A stretch of 64,000 bases of DNA from CALOAD01 sp942491415 (GTDB lineage Bacteria; Cyanobacteriota; Vampirovibrionia; Gastranaerophilales; CALOAD01), in assembly GCA_942491415.1 (NCBI GenBank), contig CALOAD010000009.1:1-64000 (forward strand). Reading direction: 5' to 3'. Position numbers and translations under genes: made by a program. The notes under the pieces are model-generated. The model was not told the DNA's origin, did no database searches, and worked only from the letters and a program-made list of their open reading frames with translations. This document shows positions 34,001 through 41,345 of the stretch, one piece after another (the first letter of the stretch is position 1; each line of letters begins with the position of its first letter).

Positions 34001-34551
34001 TTGTAATGTTTTTAGATCTTGTAATAGGAATGAATTATAAGGCTATAGGCAATTTTAAGAAGGCTAAGCTCATATATGAAGATGTGCTTAAAGTTGCCGC
34101 TGAAAAAAAATTGATGGGAGTTATGTTTTTAGGTTGGTATTTAATTGCAGATTTTGAAGTTGCTAATAAACGTAATGAAGAAGCTTTAAAATTAGTAAAT
34201 AAAGTAAATATGATTCTGGAAAAAGATGATAAATACAGCAAGATAGCAGTGGTATCCTTTAAAACGCTTTTTGCGAGAATACTTCAATTAAATAATAAAA
34301 CTTTAAGTGCCAAAAGCTGTGCTCAACAGGCAGTTTCATATTCTGATTCGGTTAGTTTGTCTTTTAGTAAGGTAAATGCTCTTATTTTGCTGGCAGAGTT
34401 AATTTTGAATTTGATAAGAAAAAGCGCAGAAGGTGAAGTCGCTGAAAATTATAAAGAAGAGCTTGATATTCTTGTTGATAATATAAATACTTTTATTCAG
34501 GAAATGGAAAATACCCATCTTTTGAATAAGTTAAAAATAGCTCTTACTTAG
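31024..34551 (+). CDS. Zinc-ribbon/cyclase-like/ATPase-like/TPR protein, probably catalytically inactive
   Basis: 1175-aa protein. Residues 1-70 hold six CxxC knuckles (C3-C6, C17-C20, C28-C31, C40-C43, C51-C54, C65-C68), three zinc ribbons in series. Residues about 85-250 align with class III nucleotide cyclases, but the two metal-binding Asp sites read FLNI and SENT where active enzymes have FxDI and GDx. Residues about 300-520 follow the AAA/STAND layout, with a Walker-B-like VVEDFEHAD but no GxxGxGKS P-loop. The remaining 600 residues are TPR-like helices. Known relatives couple cyclase and ATPase activities; this one looks like a scaffold or sensor. It is divergent from the ZorAB-like pair. 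Confidence 0.78.
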   Translation: MNCPRCKDVVSPDDFYCSSCGKLLKIECPRCGYVNNRSVCRQCKLKLVVQCSKCGQKNHITSRSCRKCGGAIETEHKIESRLNQFAVVAVEFLNIEQLKTGMGKTYESIYNGLFKFLNFEATKHKARLKYISENTCVLAFDQNETLYESSNSALDSAIKAVGFFRNVNEKISGLFDIELKVKIGVSISSVLDRRGIARHERSITTNDDISIIVNPDIYKYNSGKYCFEHLVSIFINNQLTSFYKLDLASIESLRTKNLKKLEEKRVAWDEENYDDDNEINFSGKKRSLMKVSQLDLQYGIEEYVSNSECFSLINCIANKEKGIYFDHAFRRLRRKSLDLNWCKVVIGKSDDITPYGLIRKITREVLEMDKLYADRTDERFLIKQKIHKVVGKNYQELEDLCVLSPTIKKDAFVFKEAVIIQFTTLLNVLSAEKKLVIVVEDFEHADASSIECLKNIFEQKYIRGKITLVISTDKEFRLSSVIPKISHYPWYTKIIIKQETNETVNDFIKRYSGGLEDNFILSKIAEKSLGSMVYVNQGLHYLVDHGVLLKKSNKLFVVSDKIIHIPSSIEDLIYKRTALLMENPDLFGFYLTLVMLGPKVSNDILMQLYKSGVKDKLEILIEKGFVEVLKDKYVYLRYFNLFRKAAIAIAGSEKLIKSAEKLSKVFNVNEEYLHPVTLEYFYYQDKTEEAASLLHSFNELCLDFGDIPAHVKGFESFIGFMGVDMNHFDGSKADKNLAGLVFKSAEVIGKLAYQDHPLIARKYLKIAINAAELEQDREKIIELSSLIVQACNFTDYYQDTIDYLGKITSLVPKEAFDVKHENFELKFYLLNFIKLQALLNTGDLKTCINLAEDMLSAFEFIQKINKNDNKLAKLTGMKEDIFVIKAKAELMAVNNNLVKTLEYLKLISPQKQQLAGVLEVGQDIISGVNTEKMQKLEKLSSKLKTSAKILDESYLYCEFFRIIAKMQYGEWSEVANIAYSLRSLADDLGDFEIVMFLDLVIGMNYKAIGNFKKAKLIYEDVLKVAAEKKLMGVMFLGWYLIADFEVANKRNEEALKLVNKVNMILEKDDKYSKIAVVSFKTLFARILQLNNKTLSAKSCAQQAVSYSDSVSLSFSKVNALILLAELILNLIRKSAEGEVAENYKEELDILVDNINTFIQEMENTHLLNKLKIALT

Positions 34552-34555
34552 TAAT

Positions 34556-34590
34556 AAAAACCTCCTTTATTTAATAAAGGAGGTTTTTAT
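34556..34590. terminator. Bidirectional terminator
   Basis: Perfect 15-base arms AAAAACCTCCTTTAT (34556-34570) and ATAAAGGAGGTTTTT (34574-34588). It ends both the 1175-aa gene and the converging AMIN-like gene. Confidence 0.93.
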
Positions 34591-34611
34591 TTGATTATTA
34601 GTTTTTAAAAT

Positions 34612-35688
34612 TTAAAACCCTGCGTTTGCGATTTTTGCTTTCATAATATTATTTTGAAGACCGTTTGCCAGATCGGCTCTACCGCTTTTTTCGTAAATTT
34701 TAGCCATTGATTCAAGGAATTGCATGCTGTTTATATTTGCTTTTGCCTGTGCAATGTCATTTTGAGTGATTTTTTTAGAAGCAGATCTTCTTGTTTTAAT
34801 AGGTTTTGATTTTAAAGCAATTCCTGCCGGAGCTTTAGTAGGTCTGTTTATAGCTCTTGACATGCCGGTCTTCGGGTTGGATTGGCTTGTTTGATATTCT
34901 TTAATTCCATAATTTTTAATAGAGCTTACGCCTGTATTACGTGCGATTGAAGTGCTTGGTTTTGCTCCCAATCCTTTGCCGATAATGCCTTGATTTTTAG
35001 TTAAACCTTTATGTAGAGCAATTTCTCTTTCTTTAAGGTTAAGGTTATCATTAAGGGCAATTTTAACTTTTTTGTCTTTCCCTGCCATTGATTTAACGCC
35101 AATCGCAAGAAGAACCATCATCATTGCAAAGCTCACCAACCAGCCGGCATTTTGTTTGTTAGCAATATCTTTTATTGCAAATCCACTCGCAGTTGAAGTT
35201 GTTGGGTCTAAAGTCAATTCTTCTTCTTCACTTATAACAGGCTTATAAGTATTTATAGGCTTGTTTAATGTAAGAGTTTCTTTACTTATAGCACTTAAAG
35301 GCAAGAAAGAATTGTTCACTGAAATATTACTTTGAGCAATATTTTTACCTTTTAGTAATACTTTGATATGGTTTTTAGATACAGGTTGGAAAATTACATG
35401 GTCTATATTTTTAACATCTTTATAGATAGTGTTTAAAGCTTCTGAAGCCTTCACTCCTTTAAGGTCGAGAACCATATAATTGTTAGATTTTATTTGTTTT
35501 TTTACTGAGATATTCTTATCTGATTCAAGAGTTATCTGATAAGAACCACTAGTTGAAGGACTTATTTGTACACCGGATAAAGTTGCAATGTTTTGAGCAG
35601 CATTTGCGCTTGAAAAAGACATCGCAGCAACAATGCATACGGCTGCTAATGAATTTTTAATACAATTTTTTCTAGCCAATTTATTCAC
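34612..35688 (-). CDS. Secreted AMIN-domain-like membrane protein
   Basis: 358-aa protein with a signal peptide (basic start, hydrophobic core, cleavage near ANA-AQ at about residue 31). Residues about 35-125 follow the AMIN pattern: LSGVQISPSTSGSYQITLESD, then YMVLDLKGV and VIFQPVSKNHIKVLLKG. AMIN domains localise cell-wall amidases and secretin-type proteins in the periplasm. A second hydrophobic helix (NAGWLVSFAMMMVLLAIG, about 180) leads to a basic, Ser/Lys-rich tail that would then be cytoplasmic. No amidase domain is present. A role in pilus or cell-wall assembly is inferred from the domain only. Confidence 0.65.
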   Translation of the reverse strand: MNKLARKNCIKNSLAAVCIVAAMSFSSANAAQNIATLSGVQISPSTSGSYQITLESDKNISVKKQIKSNNYMVLDLKGVKASEALNTIYKDVKNIDHVIFQPVSKNHIKVLLKGKNIAQSNISVNNSFLPLSAISKETLTLNKPINTYKPVISEEEELTLDPTTSTASGFAIKDIANKQNAGWLVSFAMMMVLLAIGVKSMAGKDKKVKIALNDNLNLKEREIALHKGLTKNQGIIGKGLGAKPSTSIARNTGVSSIKNYGIKEYQTSQSNPKTGMSRAINRPTKAPAGIALKSKPIKTRRSASKKITQNDIAQAKANINSMQFLESMAKIYEKSGRADLANGLQNNIMKAKIANAGF

Positions 35689-36088
35689 TCCTAACCCCTA
35701 TATTCCCCGTTAGCTCTTTTAAATCTCTTTTTAATTTTATAGCTTTTGTCAGCCACAAAATAAGAATAACCTCAAATTTTTTCACTAACATCGACCAAAA
35801 GGTGTAGGGACTGCAAGAATTGACCACTAGGTCTAGACCGCCATAGACTTCTTTTTGAGTTTTTACATGAAATTTAAAGAAAAGTTAAAATAGTGGAAAT
35901 TGCTTTTTAAATTTTTTGCTTTTTAATTAATTTATTGGTAAACTTTTTGCAGGTAGCAATGTTTAGTAACTAGAGCTATTTAAAGACCTTTTTGTTAGGT
36001 TTATAAATAAACATCTTAATATTAATGTTTATTTATTTTCTTAATAGGGAATAATACAAAAAAGGATTTTAAGATTGAGGACATAAAA
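35689..36088. other. 400-base intergenic region upstream of the flagellar filament operon
   Basis: Divergent control region between the AMIN-like gene and the flagellin-like gene. It contains a short palindrome GGTCTAGACC near 35828 and the 12-base inverted repeat described separately at 36003-36036. A clear FliA-type promoter was not found. No ORF of note. Confidence 0.4.
36003..36036. promoter_or_regulatory. 12-base inverted repeat in the flagellin-like gene leader
   Basis: Perfect arms ATAAATAAACAT (36003-36014) and ATGTTTATTTAT (36025-36036) around a ten-base AT spacer, about 53 bases before the ATG. Could be an operator or an mRNA stem that shields the leader. Confidence 0.45.
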
Positions 36089-36847
36089 ATGTCTTTTGCC
36101 AAGGATGACTTAACAGTTGCAAGCGTTTCGGGCTTGAAAAGAACTGACATAGTTCGATTTGAAAACAATAAATATTTTAAACATACTTCAGATCCTATTG
36201 TTAAAGAACAAAAGACTGAAGAATTTGTGTTATCAGAAAATTTTGATGAGCAAGAAGAGTCTAATCGTATTAAGCTTGAAAAACTTCAAAAAGACTATAA
36301 TAGTGAGGAAGTTAAACTTTCTAACTTTAAAGAAATAAATTCAATTTTAAATAAAACCGAAGAGCTGGTAGCTTTTTCTTCCAGTGCTTTTTTAGCAGAA
36401 GAAGATAAAAGTAAAATTGCTTCAGAAATAGCTCAAAATTTAAAAGATGTTGATTCTATTCTTGAACAGGCTGATTTTAACGGACAAAAGTTATTTGAAG
36501 AAGAATCTAAAGAATTATCAGTTGTTAAAGAACAAATAGATCCAAAGTTGCTAGAAAATATAGAAAATTTTTCTGAAAAAATACAAGAATCAAAAAAATA
36601 TATTTCAGAAAGACAACAAGAATTAGAATATAAGAAGTATAATATTGTTGAGGAAGTTACAAGCAGAGTTGAATTGGCTAATTCAGTTGATACTCTTGAC
36701 TATGCAATAACAGAAGAGGGTCGGTTTGAACAATTGAAAGATGAGATTAAAGAAAATTTTAAAATTAACCCCTCTAAAAAAATAAAAGTTCAAATTACAT
36801 CGTTAAATAAGGATATGATCCTTGCGATGCTTAGCTTAAGAGTATAA
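36089..36847 (+). CDS. Flagellin-core-like protein
   Basis: 252-aa protein at the head of a FlaG-FliS-FliT-like operon. Residues about 85-150 align with the D1 helices of flagellin: NFKEINSILNKTEELV, then DKSKIASEIAQNLKDVDSIL and ADFNGQKLF, the last matching flagellin's TEFNGxKLL turn. The end, SLNKDMILAMLSLRV, recalls the flagellin C-terminus (QVPQNVLSLLR). The canonical flagellin N-terminal D0 sequence is missing and the first 80 residues are unrelated. It may be a minor filament, junction or capping-related protein, or a regulatory flagellin mimic. GAGGAC precedes the ATG. Confidence 0.65.
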   Translation: MSFAKDDLTVASVSGLKRTDIVRFENNKYFKHTSDPIVKEQKTEEFVLSENFDEQEESNRIKLEKLQKDYNSEEVKLSNFKEINSILNKTEELVAFSSSAFLAEEDKSKIASEIAQNLKDVDSILEQADFNGQKLFEEESKELSVVKEQIDPKLLENIENFSEKIQESKKYISERQQELEYKKYNIVEEVTSRVELANSVDTLDYAITEEGRFEQLKDEIKENFKINPSKKIKVQITSLNKDMILAMLSLRV

Positions 36848-36860
36848 GAAGGTGTATTAA

Positions 36861-37283
36861 ATGGGCTTAGATGGTCTTTCAGTTGCAAATTTAGGTTTAT
36901 TTAGACCTACAACTCCTGCCGAAATGGCAAATCAGGCTGAGCAATCATCTCAAGCACAGGCTGAAATTGTTATAAAAAAAGTTGCAAAAACAGAGACTGA
37001 TGAAGTAGCAACAGAAGAGCAAAAAGCTGACGAAAAATCTAATTATGAAGGCAGAGATGACGAAGACAAAGATCAAGAAGATAAAGAACAAGAAGAGATG
37101 TTCTTGCAAGAACATCTTGGTATCAAAAAATTTAAAGTTAAATTTAATCAATCTGTAGATATGGTTGAATTGATTGACCGTTCCAGTGGATTGGTGATAG
37201 AGACCATAACCCCTGCCGATCTTATAAATTTGATTTCAAAATCAAAAAATCCTTCAGGAATATTGGTAGATCGAGAAATATAG
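36861..37283 (+). CDS. flaG: FlaG-family flagellar protein
   Basis: 140-aa protein. The C-terminal third (FKVKFNQSVDMVELIDRSSG then ETITPADLINLISK) has the FlaG pattern of a beta hairpin with an I-P/T-P-E/A turn and closing helix. The middle is strongly acidic and charged (DEDKDQEDKEQEE), probably disordered. FlaG influences filament length or joins filament and cap proteins in several bacteria. It starts 13 bases after the flagellin-like gene, with GAAGG as ribosome-binding site, and is followed by fliS. Confidence 0.72.
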   Translation: MGLDGLSVANLGLFRPTTPAEMANQAEQSSQAQAEIVIKKVAKTETDEVATEEQKADEKSNYEGRDDEDKDQEDKEQEEMFLQEHLGIKKFKVKFNQSVDMVELIDRSSGLVIETITPADLINLISKSKNPSGILVDREI

Positions 37284-37372
37284 AAATACATCGTTTAAAG
37301 TATAAAGATAAATCTAAAACGAGCGACATAATAAATATATATAGTTATAAAATCATTTTTTGAGGTTAACTA

Positions 37373-37819
37373 ATGAATCCATATGCAAAACAGTATCAAC
37401 AACAATATTTGCAAAATCAAGTACAAACAGCAAGCCCTGAAAAGCTTCTTATTATGCTTTATGATGGAGCTATTCAATTTGTAAACAAAGCCAAACTTGC
37501 TATGGCTGCTAAAAATATTGAAGAAATTCATAATAATATAATTGGCGCTCAAAGGATTATTTCCGAGTTCATGAACACCCTTGATGTTGAAGGTGGTGGT
37601 GAGCTTGGGCAAAATTTATTTAGCCTTTATGAATATTTACACCATCAATTGGTTCAGGCTAATATACAAAAAGATGAAGCTATGCTGTCAGAAGTTTTAG
37701 AGCATTTAAAAGATTTGCGAAATACTTGGGATCAGGCAATAAAGATTGCTGCTAAAGAAAAAGCCGAAATGGAAGAAGATTCTGAATATGCAGAAACTAC
37801 TACTGTAAGAACAGCATAA
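37373..37819 (+). CDS. fliS: Flagellar chaperone FliS
   Basis: 148-aa cytoplasmic export chaperone that binds the flagellin C-terminus. The start YAKQYQQQYLQNQVQTASPEKLLIMLYDGAI is characteristic, split here as an N-terminal cap followed by the ASPEKLLIMLYDGA motif; HHQLVQANIQKD and LRNTWDQAIK follow as in the family. Its extra 20 acidic C-terminal residues are unusual. GAGGTT precedes the ATG, and the stop overlaps the next start in TAATG. Confidence 0.94.
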   Translation: MNPYAKQYQQQYLQNQVQTASPEKLLIMLYDGAIQFVNKAKLAMAAKNIEEIHNNIIGAQRIISEFMNTLDVEGGGELGQNLFSLYEYLHHQLVQANIQKDEAMLSEVLEHLKDLRNTWDQAIKIAAKEKAEMEEDSEYAETTTVRTA

Positions 37820-38184
37820 TGAATATTTTTGACGAATTAAAAAATAAATTATCTGAAATTCACTCCAAAGCTTTAGAAATGGAAAAAGCTTTGGAGTCTG
37901 ATGATTTTAATAAAATTCCGATATTGCTTGAAGAAAAAGAAAAAATGATAAAGGTTTTTAATGAAACATCTGAAAAGGTTCAATTGACTCAAGAAGAGTT
38001 TCAACAGTTAAAACAATTTTCCGCTAAAATAAAAGATTTAGATTCTAAAAATATTAAAAATATTGAAAGCGTAAGGTCTGAAATATCATCAAAATTATCT
38101 AATGTGGCAAAGTCTAAAAAATTCATGTCTTCGTATAAAATAACAAGAGAAAACACTCCAAAATTGTTTGATACGAGTGAATAA
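37819..38184 (+). CDS. FliT-like flagellar chaperone candidate
   Basis: 121-aa helical protein rich in Lys and Glu, directly coupled to fliS (TAATG). Position after FliS, size and an all-helical heptad-rich pattern (LSEIHSKALEMEKAL, LLEEKEKMIKVFNE) fit FliT, the chaperone of the filament cap FliD. Sequence identity to named FliT cannot be judged by eye. No FliD gene is in the window. Confidence 0.55.
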   Translation: MNIFDELKNKLSEIHSKALEMEKALESDDFNKIPILLEEKEKMIKVFNETSEKVQLTQEEFQQLKQFSAKIKDLDSKNIKNIESVRSEISSKLSNVAKSKKFMSSYKITRENTPKLFDTSE

Positions 38185-38277
38185 AAATTAAAAGTAGCTT
38201 TTTTAAACTTTTTGAGCATTATAAACTTAAATATACCGATATTAAAATGTAATTAGGAAAATAAAACAATTTTGCAA

Positions 38278-38340
38278 GTCGGTATGCGTAAGTAGAGAGC
38301 GATGTTTTCAGAAAATGCGACTGTGATTTTCCTGAAAACT
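38278..38340 (+). repeat. Intergenic hairpin repeat, copy B (pairs with 24511-24577)
   Basis: GGTATGCGTAAGT opens the element at 38281, followed by AGAGAGCG and a hairpin GTTTTCAG-AAAAT (38304-38316) against ATTTTCCTGAAAAC (38326-38339) with one bulge. The stem sequence differs from copy A but the layout is the same, which suggests selection on structure. It sits directly upstream of the folC promoter. Confidence 0.75.
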
Positions 38341-38352
38341 AACTTATTTGGG

Positions 38353-38358
38353 TATAAT
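38353..38358 (+). promoter_or_regulatory. Consensus -10 element before folC
   Basis: A perfect TATAAT lies only 10 bases before ATG 38369. A convincing -35 was not found; the hairpin of the repeat element occupies that place. If used, the folC mRNA would be almost leaderless. Confidence 0.45.
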
Positions 38359-38368
38359 AATAAATTTT

Positions 38369-39652
38369 ATGAATCAATCATTATCTGAAAAAAGCTATGA
38401 AGAAGCTATAAATTTATTAACGTCTCAGGGCAAGTTTTATATAAAACTTGGATTAGAACGTGTATCAAAAGTATTGAGTTTTTTAGGAAACCCTCAAGAA
38501 TCTTTGAAAGTTGTTCATGTGGCGGGAACAAACGGAAAAGGCTCTACCTGTGCACTTTTAGAATCTGCATTAAGAGCAAATGGTTATAAAACAGGGCTTT
38601 ATACAAGCCCACATTTGATCGATTATACTGAAAGAATAAAAATAAATGGTATTGATATTGATCAAAAGGATTTTGCCGGATTACTTTTTAAAATTGTTGA
38701 GATTTCGGATAAACAAAAAATACATCTCACAGAATTTGAAATTTTAACAGTCATGGCTTTTTTATATTTTCAAGAGCAAAAAGTTGATGTTGTTATCTTA
38801 GAAACAGGTTTGGGTGGTAGATTAGATGCTACAAATGTTGTTAAAAAACCTTTAGTAAGTGTAATTACCTCTATTGACTTTGATCATGTAGATAGGCTGG
38901 GAGATACCATTGAAAAAATTGCAATTGAAAAAAGTGGAATTATAAAGCCTAATACTCATGTGATAAGTCTTGATGATAATAAAGGGATTGACACTATAAA
39001 GAAAATTGTGCAAGAAAAAAAAGCTCATTTTAGCTCTGTTGTTAAGTTCCCTTGTTTGATAGACAAAAATCAAAATCTTTATGAGTTTAAAGACTTTCAA
39101 TTTAAAATGCCACTTTTAGGGCTTTGGCAAAAATATAATCTTGGGCTTGTTTTTAAAACGCTTGAAATATTAAATATAAAAGACTTTAAACTAAATAAGA
39201 ATAATATAATTAAAGGCGTTGAAAATACAAAATGGCAAGGTCGAATGCAATTTTTCCCGGAATTTAACTTAATAATAGATGGAGCACACAATGTTTCATC
39301 AGCAAAATTATTAAAACAAAGTCTTGATTTATATTTTCCTAATAAAAAACGATTATGGCTTTATGGATCTTTAAAATCAAAAAATTATAAACTAATAATA
39401 AAAGAACTTTTCAATGATGGTGATACTGTTTTTTGTACAAAAAGCTCGTTTGTGAGTGCTGAAAATCCGAGAATTTTAAAAGAAGTTATACTTTCAAATT
39501 TTAATAATTGTAATGTTACGGAGTGCGAAAGCATCAAGAAGTATGTAAATAATTTTTATACAAAAAGCAATGGTGATTCTGTGAGAATAATAGCAGGCTC
39601 TTTGTATCTTGCAGGTGAAGCACTAAGTCTGTTGGGCAATAAGACCCCTTAG
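38369..39652 (+). CDS. folC: Folylpolyglutamate synthase / dihydrofolate synthase
   Basis: About 427-aa Mur-ligase-fold enzyme adding glutamate to folates. The P-loop HVAGTNGKGSTCAL is near residue 50, with GLYTSPHLIDYTERI, DVVILETGLGGRLDATN and the C-terminal NLIIDGAHN motif. ATG 38369 gives the usual N-terminus (NQSLSEKSYEEAINLL); a TTG at 38348 would extend it by seven residues. No Shine-Dalgarno sequence is seen before either, consistent with a near-leaderless mRNA from the TATAAT just upstream. Confidence 0.93.
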   Translation: MNQSLSEKSYEEAINLLTSQGKFYIKLGLERVSKVLSFLGNPQESLKVVHVAGTNGKGSTCALLESALRANGYKTGLYTSPHLIDYTERIKINGIDIDQKDFAGLLFKIVEISDKQKIHLTEFEILTVMAFLYFQEQKVDVVILETGLGGRLDATNVVKKPLVSVITSIDFDHVDRLGDTIEKIAIEKSGIIKPNTHVISLDDNKGIDTIKKIVQEKKAHFSSVVKFPCLIDKNQNLYEFKDFQFKMPLLGLWQKYNLGLVFKTLEILNIKDFKLNKNNIIKGVENTKWQGRMQFFPEFNLIIDGAHNVSSAKLLKQSLDLYFPNKKRLWLYGSLKSKNYKLIIKELFNDGDTVFCTKSSFVSAENPRILKEVILSNFNNCNVTECESIKKYVNNFYTKSNGDSVRIIAGSLYLAGEALSLLGNKTP

Positions 39653-39738
39653 TGGGTAATGGAAATTACGCCCAACTGGCGGATTTTTCTTAAATCGTAT
39701 ATCTATTTTACTAATATGGTGATAGACTACAGAAGTAA

Positions 39739-39750
39739 TTTGTTAACAAA
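39739..39750. promoter_or_regulatory. Palindrome TTTGTTAACAAA upstream of the response regulator
   Basis: A 12-base perfect palindrome 66 bases before the regulator's start. A GTTAAC-centred dyad is a plausible binding site, possibly for autoregulation. AGGAGAG ribosome-binding site lies downstream at about 39803. Confidence 0.4.
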
Positions 39751-39815
39751 CAAGATGTAATCTTTTGTTTAAATTATATTGGTAGTTATAGGAACATGAT
39801 TTAGGAGAGATTAAT

Positions 39816-40493
39816 ATGGCTAGTTCTAGTACAGCAATAGTTAATGTGGTTATTGTAGAAGATTATAAACTTACAAGAGTAGGTTTAAGATCTTCGTTAA
39901 ATGAATTTGATGGTATTAGTGTAGTAGGGGAGGCTGAAAACGGAGAAAAAGGTCTTCAAATTATTCAAGAGAAAAAACCAAACGTAGTTTTGATGGATCT
40001 TGGATTGCCTGGAATCAACGGCATTGAAGCTACACAACAAGTAAAATCTTTTGATGAGAATATAAAAATCATTATATTAACTTCACATGAAAGAGAAGAA
40101 GAAGTTTTAGCATCACTGGGTTCAGGCGCAAATGCTTATTGTCTTAAAGATATTGATCCAAATACACTTGTAAATGTAATTAAAACCGTTGCAGAAGGCG
40201 CAGCATGGTTAGATCCTGCAATTGCTAAAATTGCTCTCAACTTATTTCCGAAACCGGAATCAACAAGGCTTTTAAATTCTTCCGAAGCTCCTGATGCAAG
40301 AGCGCAATTAACCGAAAGAGAATTAGAAGTTCTTAGACTCCTTGTAAAAGGAAAAAGTAATACTGAAATAGCTAAAGAGCTTATCGTAAGTGTTCATACA
40401 GCAAAAGCTCATGTTTGCAGCATTTTACAAAAATTATGCGTTGATGATAGAGTTCAAGCTGCTGTTAAGGCAATTAAAGAAAATATAATCTAG
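39816..40493 (+). CDS. NarL/FixJ-family response regulator
   Basis: 225-aa two-component regulator. The receiver domain (about 8-125) has the acidic pair VEDYK, phosphoacceptor Asp in VVLMDLGLPG (about residue 59), IILTSH and AYCLKD (Lys). The C-terminal LuxR-type HTH (about 165-222) shows LTERELEVLRLLVKGKSNTEIAKEL with SVHTAKAHVCSIL. No sensor kinase lies beside it, so it is an orphan regulator. It recalls cyanobacterial RpaB/NarL-type regulators only in general form. A strong terminator follows. Confidence 0.93.
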   Translation: MASSSTAIVNVVIVEDYKLTRVGLRSSLNEFDGISVVGEAENGEKGLQIIQEKKPNVVLMDLGLPGINGIEATQQVKSFDENIKIIILTSHEREEEVLASLGSGANAYCLKDIDPNTLVNVIKTVAEGAAWLDPAIAKIALNLFPKPESTRLLNSSEAPDARAQLTERELEVLRLLVKGKSNTEIAKELIVSVHTAKAHVCSILQKLCVDDRVQAAVKAIKENII

Positions 40494-40588
40494 AAGTAGT
40501 CCCAAAAATCCAAAAATTTAATTTTGAGGATTTTGAGATTACGACTTTTCGGCTTTTTGATACTAGCCGATGAAAAATAGAATATTTT

Positions 40589-40618
40589 AAAATCCCGCTT
40601 AGTATTAAGCGGGATTTT
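40589..40618. terminator. Bidirectional terminator after the response regulator
   Basis: Perfect 13-base arms AAAATCCCGCTTA and TAAGCGGGATTTT around GTAT. It serves the plus-strand regulator and the converging DprA-like gene. Confidence 0.9.
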
Positions 40619-40637
40619 AATTTGGTTTAAAAATAAA

Positions 40638-41192
40638 TTAATCCAGATAGAAAATAGTAACGACTTTGTGGGTTTCTTCCGCATAAGCAGTAGCCTTGTG
40701 TAAAGTACTACTTGTATGTGAAAGGAAGCAAATGAGTTGTTGACAATCGTCGATTATTTCTCTATTACAAATACGACTGGCGTCTGCTAAAGTCATCATT
40801 GCTCTATCGGGATGTTCAATAATATTAGGAACTCCAATTAGTTGATTTTGAATGTCAGAAGGTTGTTGACCAATTGTCTGTGGCAATATTACTTTTAATT
40901 TTTCAGGATTGGCTTTCATGCCTCCTCTAATTGCTGCTGCATTGGTACCACTTGAACCACCACTTGTTATAATTGTATTTCCTGCATTTGCAAGGGCAAA
41001 TGATAAAGTTTCAATAATTTGTTGATGTGTGATGGGTAAATTTCTACTGCCGATAATAGCTATTCTTTTTGCTGCTTTTTGTATTGTCGCAAGCTCATGT
41101 GCCAGTTGATCTTGTGCATCCGGTGAATCATCTGCCGTATCCATATCATCTAGCGGAACCATTATCGAGTGTTTTTCTTTTTCGTCTGACAT
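40638..41192 (-). CDS. DprA-like SLOG-domain protein
   Basis: 184-aa protein consisting of an acidic leader of about 35 residues plus one Rossmann-type SLOG domain: IAIIGSRNLP (about 45), TIITSGGSSGTNAAAIRG and KLKVILPQTIGQQP, with NREIIDDCQQLICFL downstream. DprA/Smf proteins load RecA on incoming single-stranded DNA during transformation, but this one lacks the SAM and winged-helix domains of full DprA. Cyanobacterial genomes carry similarly named short forms. It may instead bind a nucleotide signal, as other SLOG proteins do. Confidence 0.78.
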   Translation of the reverse strand: MSDEKEKHSIMVPLDDMDTADDSPDAQDQLAHELATIQKAAKRIAIIGSRNLPITHQQIIETLSFALANAGNTIITSGGSSGTNAAAIRGGMKANPEKLKVILPQTIGQQPSDIQNQLIGVPNIIEHPDRAMMTLADASRICNREIIDDCQQLICFLSHTSSTLHKATAYAEETHKVVTIFYLD

Positions 41193-41345
41193 TCCAGTTT
41201 CCTACCTATAATCTCAAGACTAAACTACTACTTTTAAATTTTAATATTTGAAACAACTTGAAATAACTTTGTCAGTTATTCGTATTTCTAATTTATTATA
41301 TAAAATAATACCACTAAATAAAGAATTGGCGAAATTTTTATAAAA

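Noticed and set aside
29212..34551. A complete Zorya anti-phage system
   Set aside because: Only ZorA/ZorB-like genes are present; no ZorC, ZorD helicase or ZorE nuclease lies nearby, and the ZorA-like tail is short.
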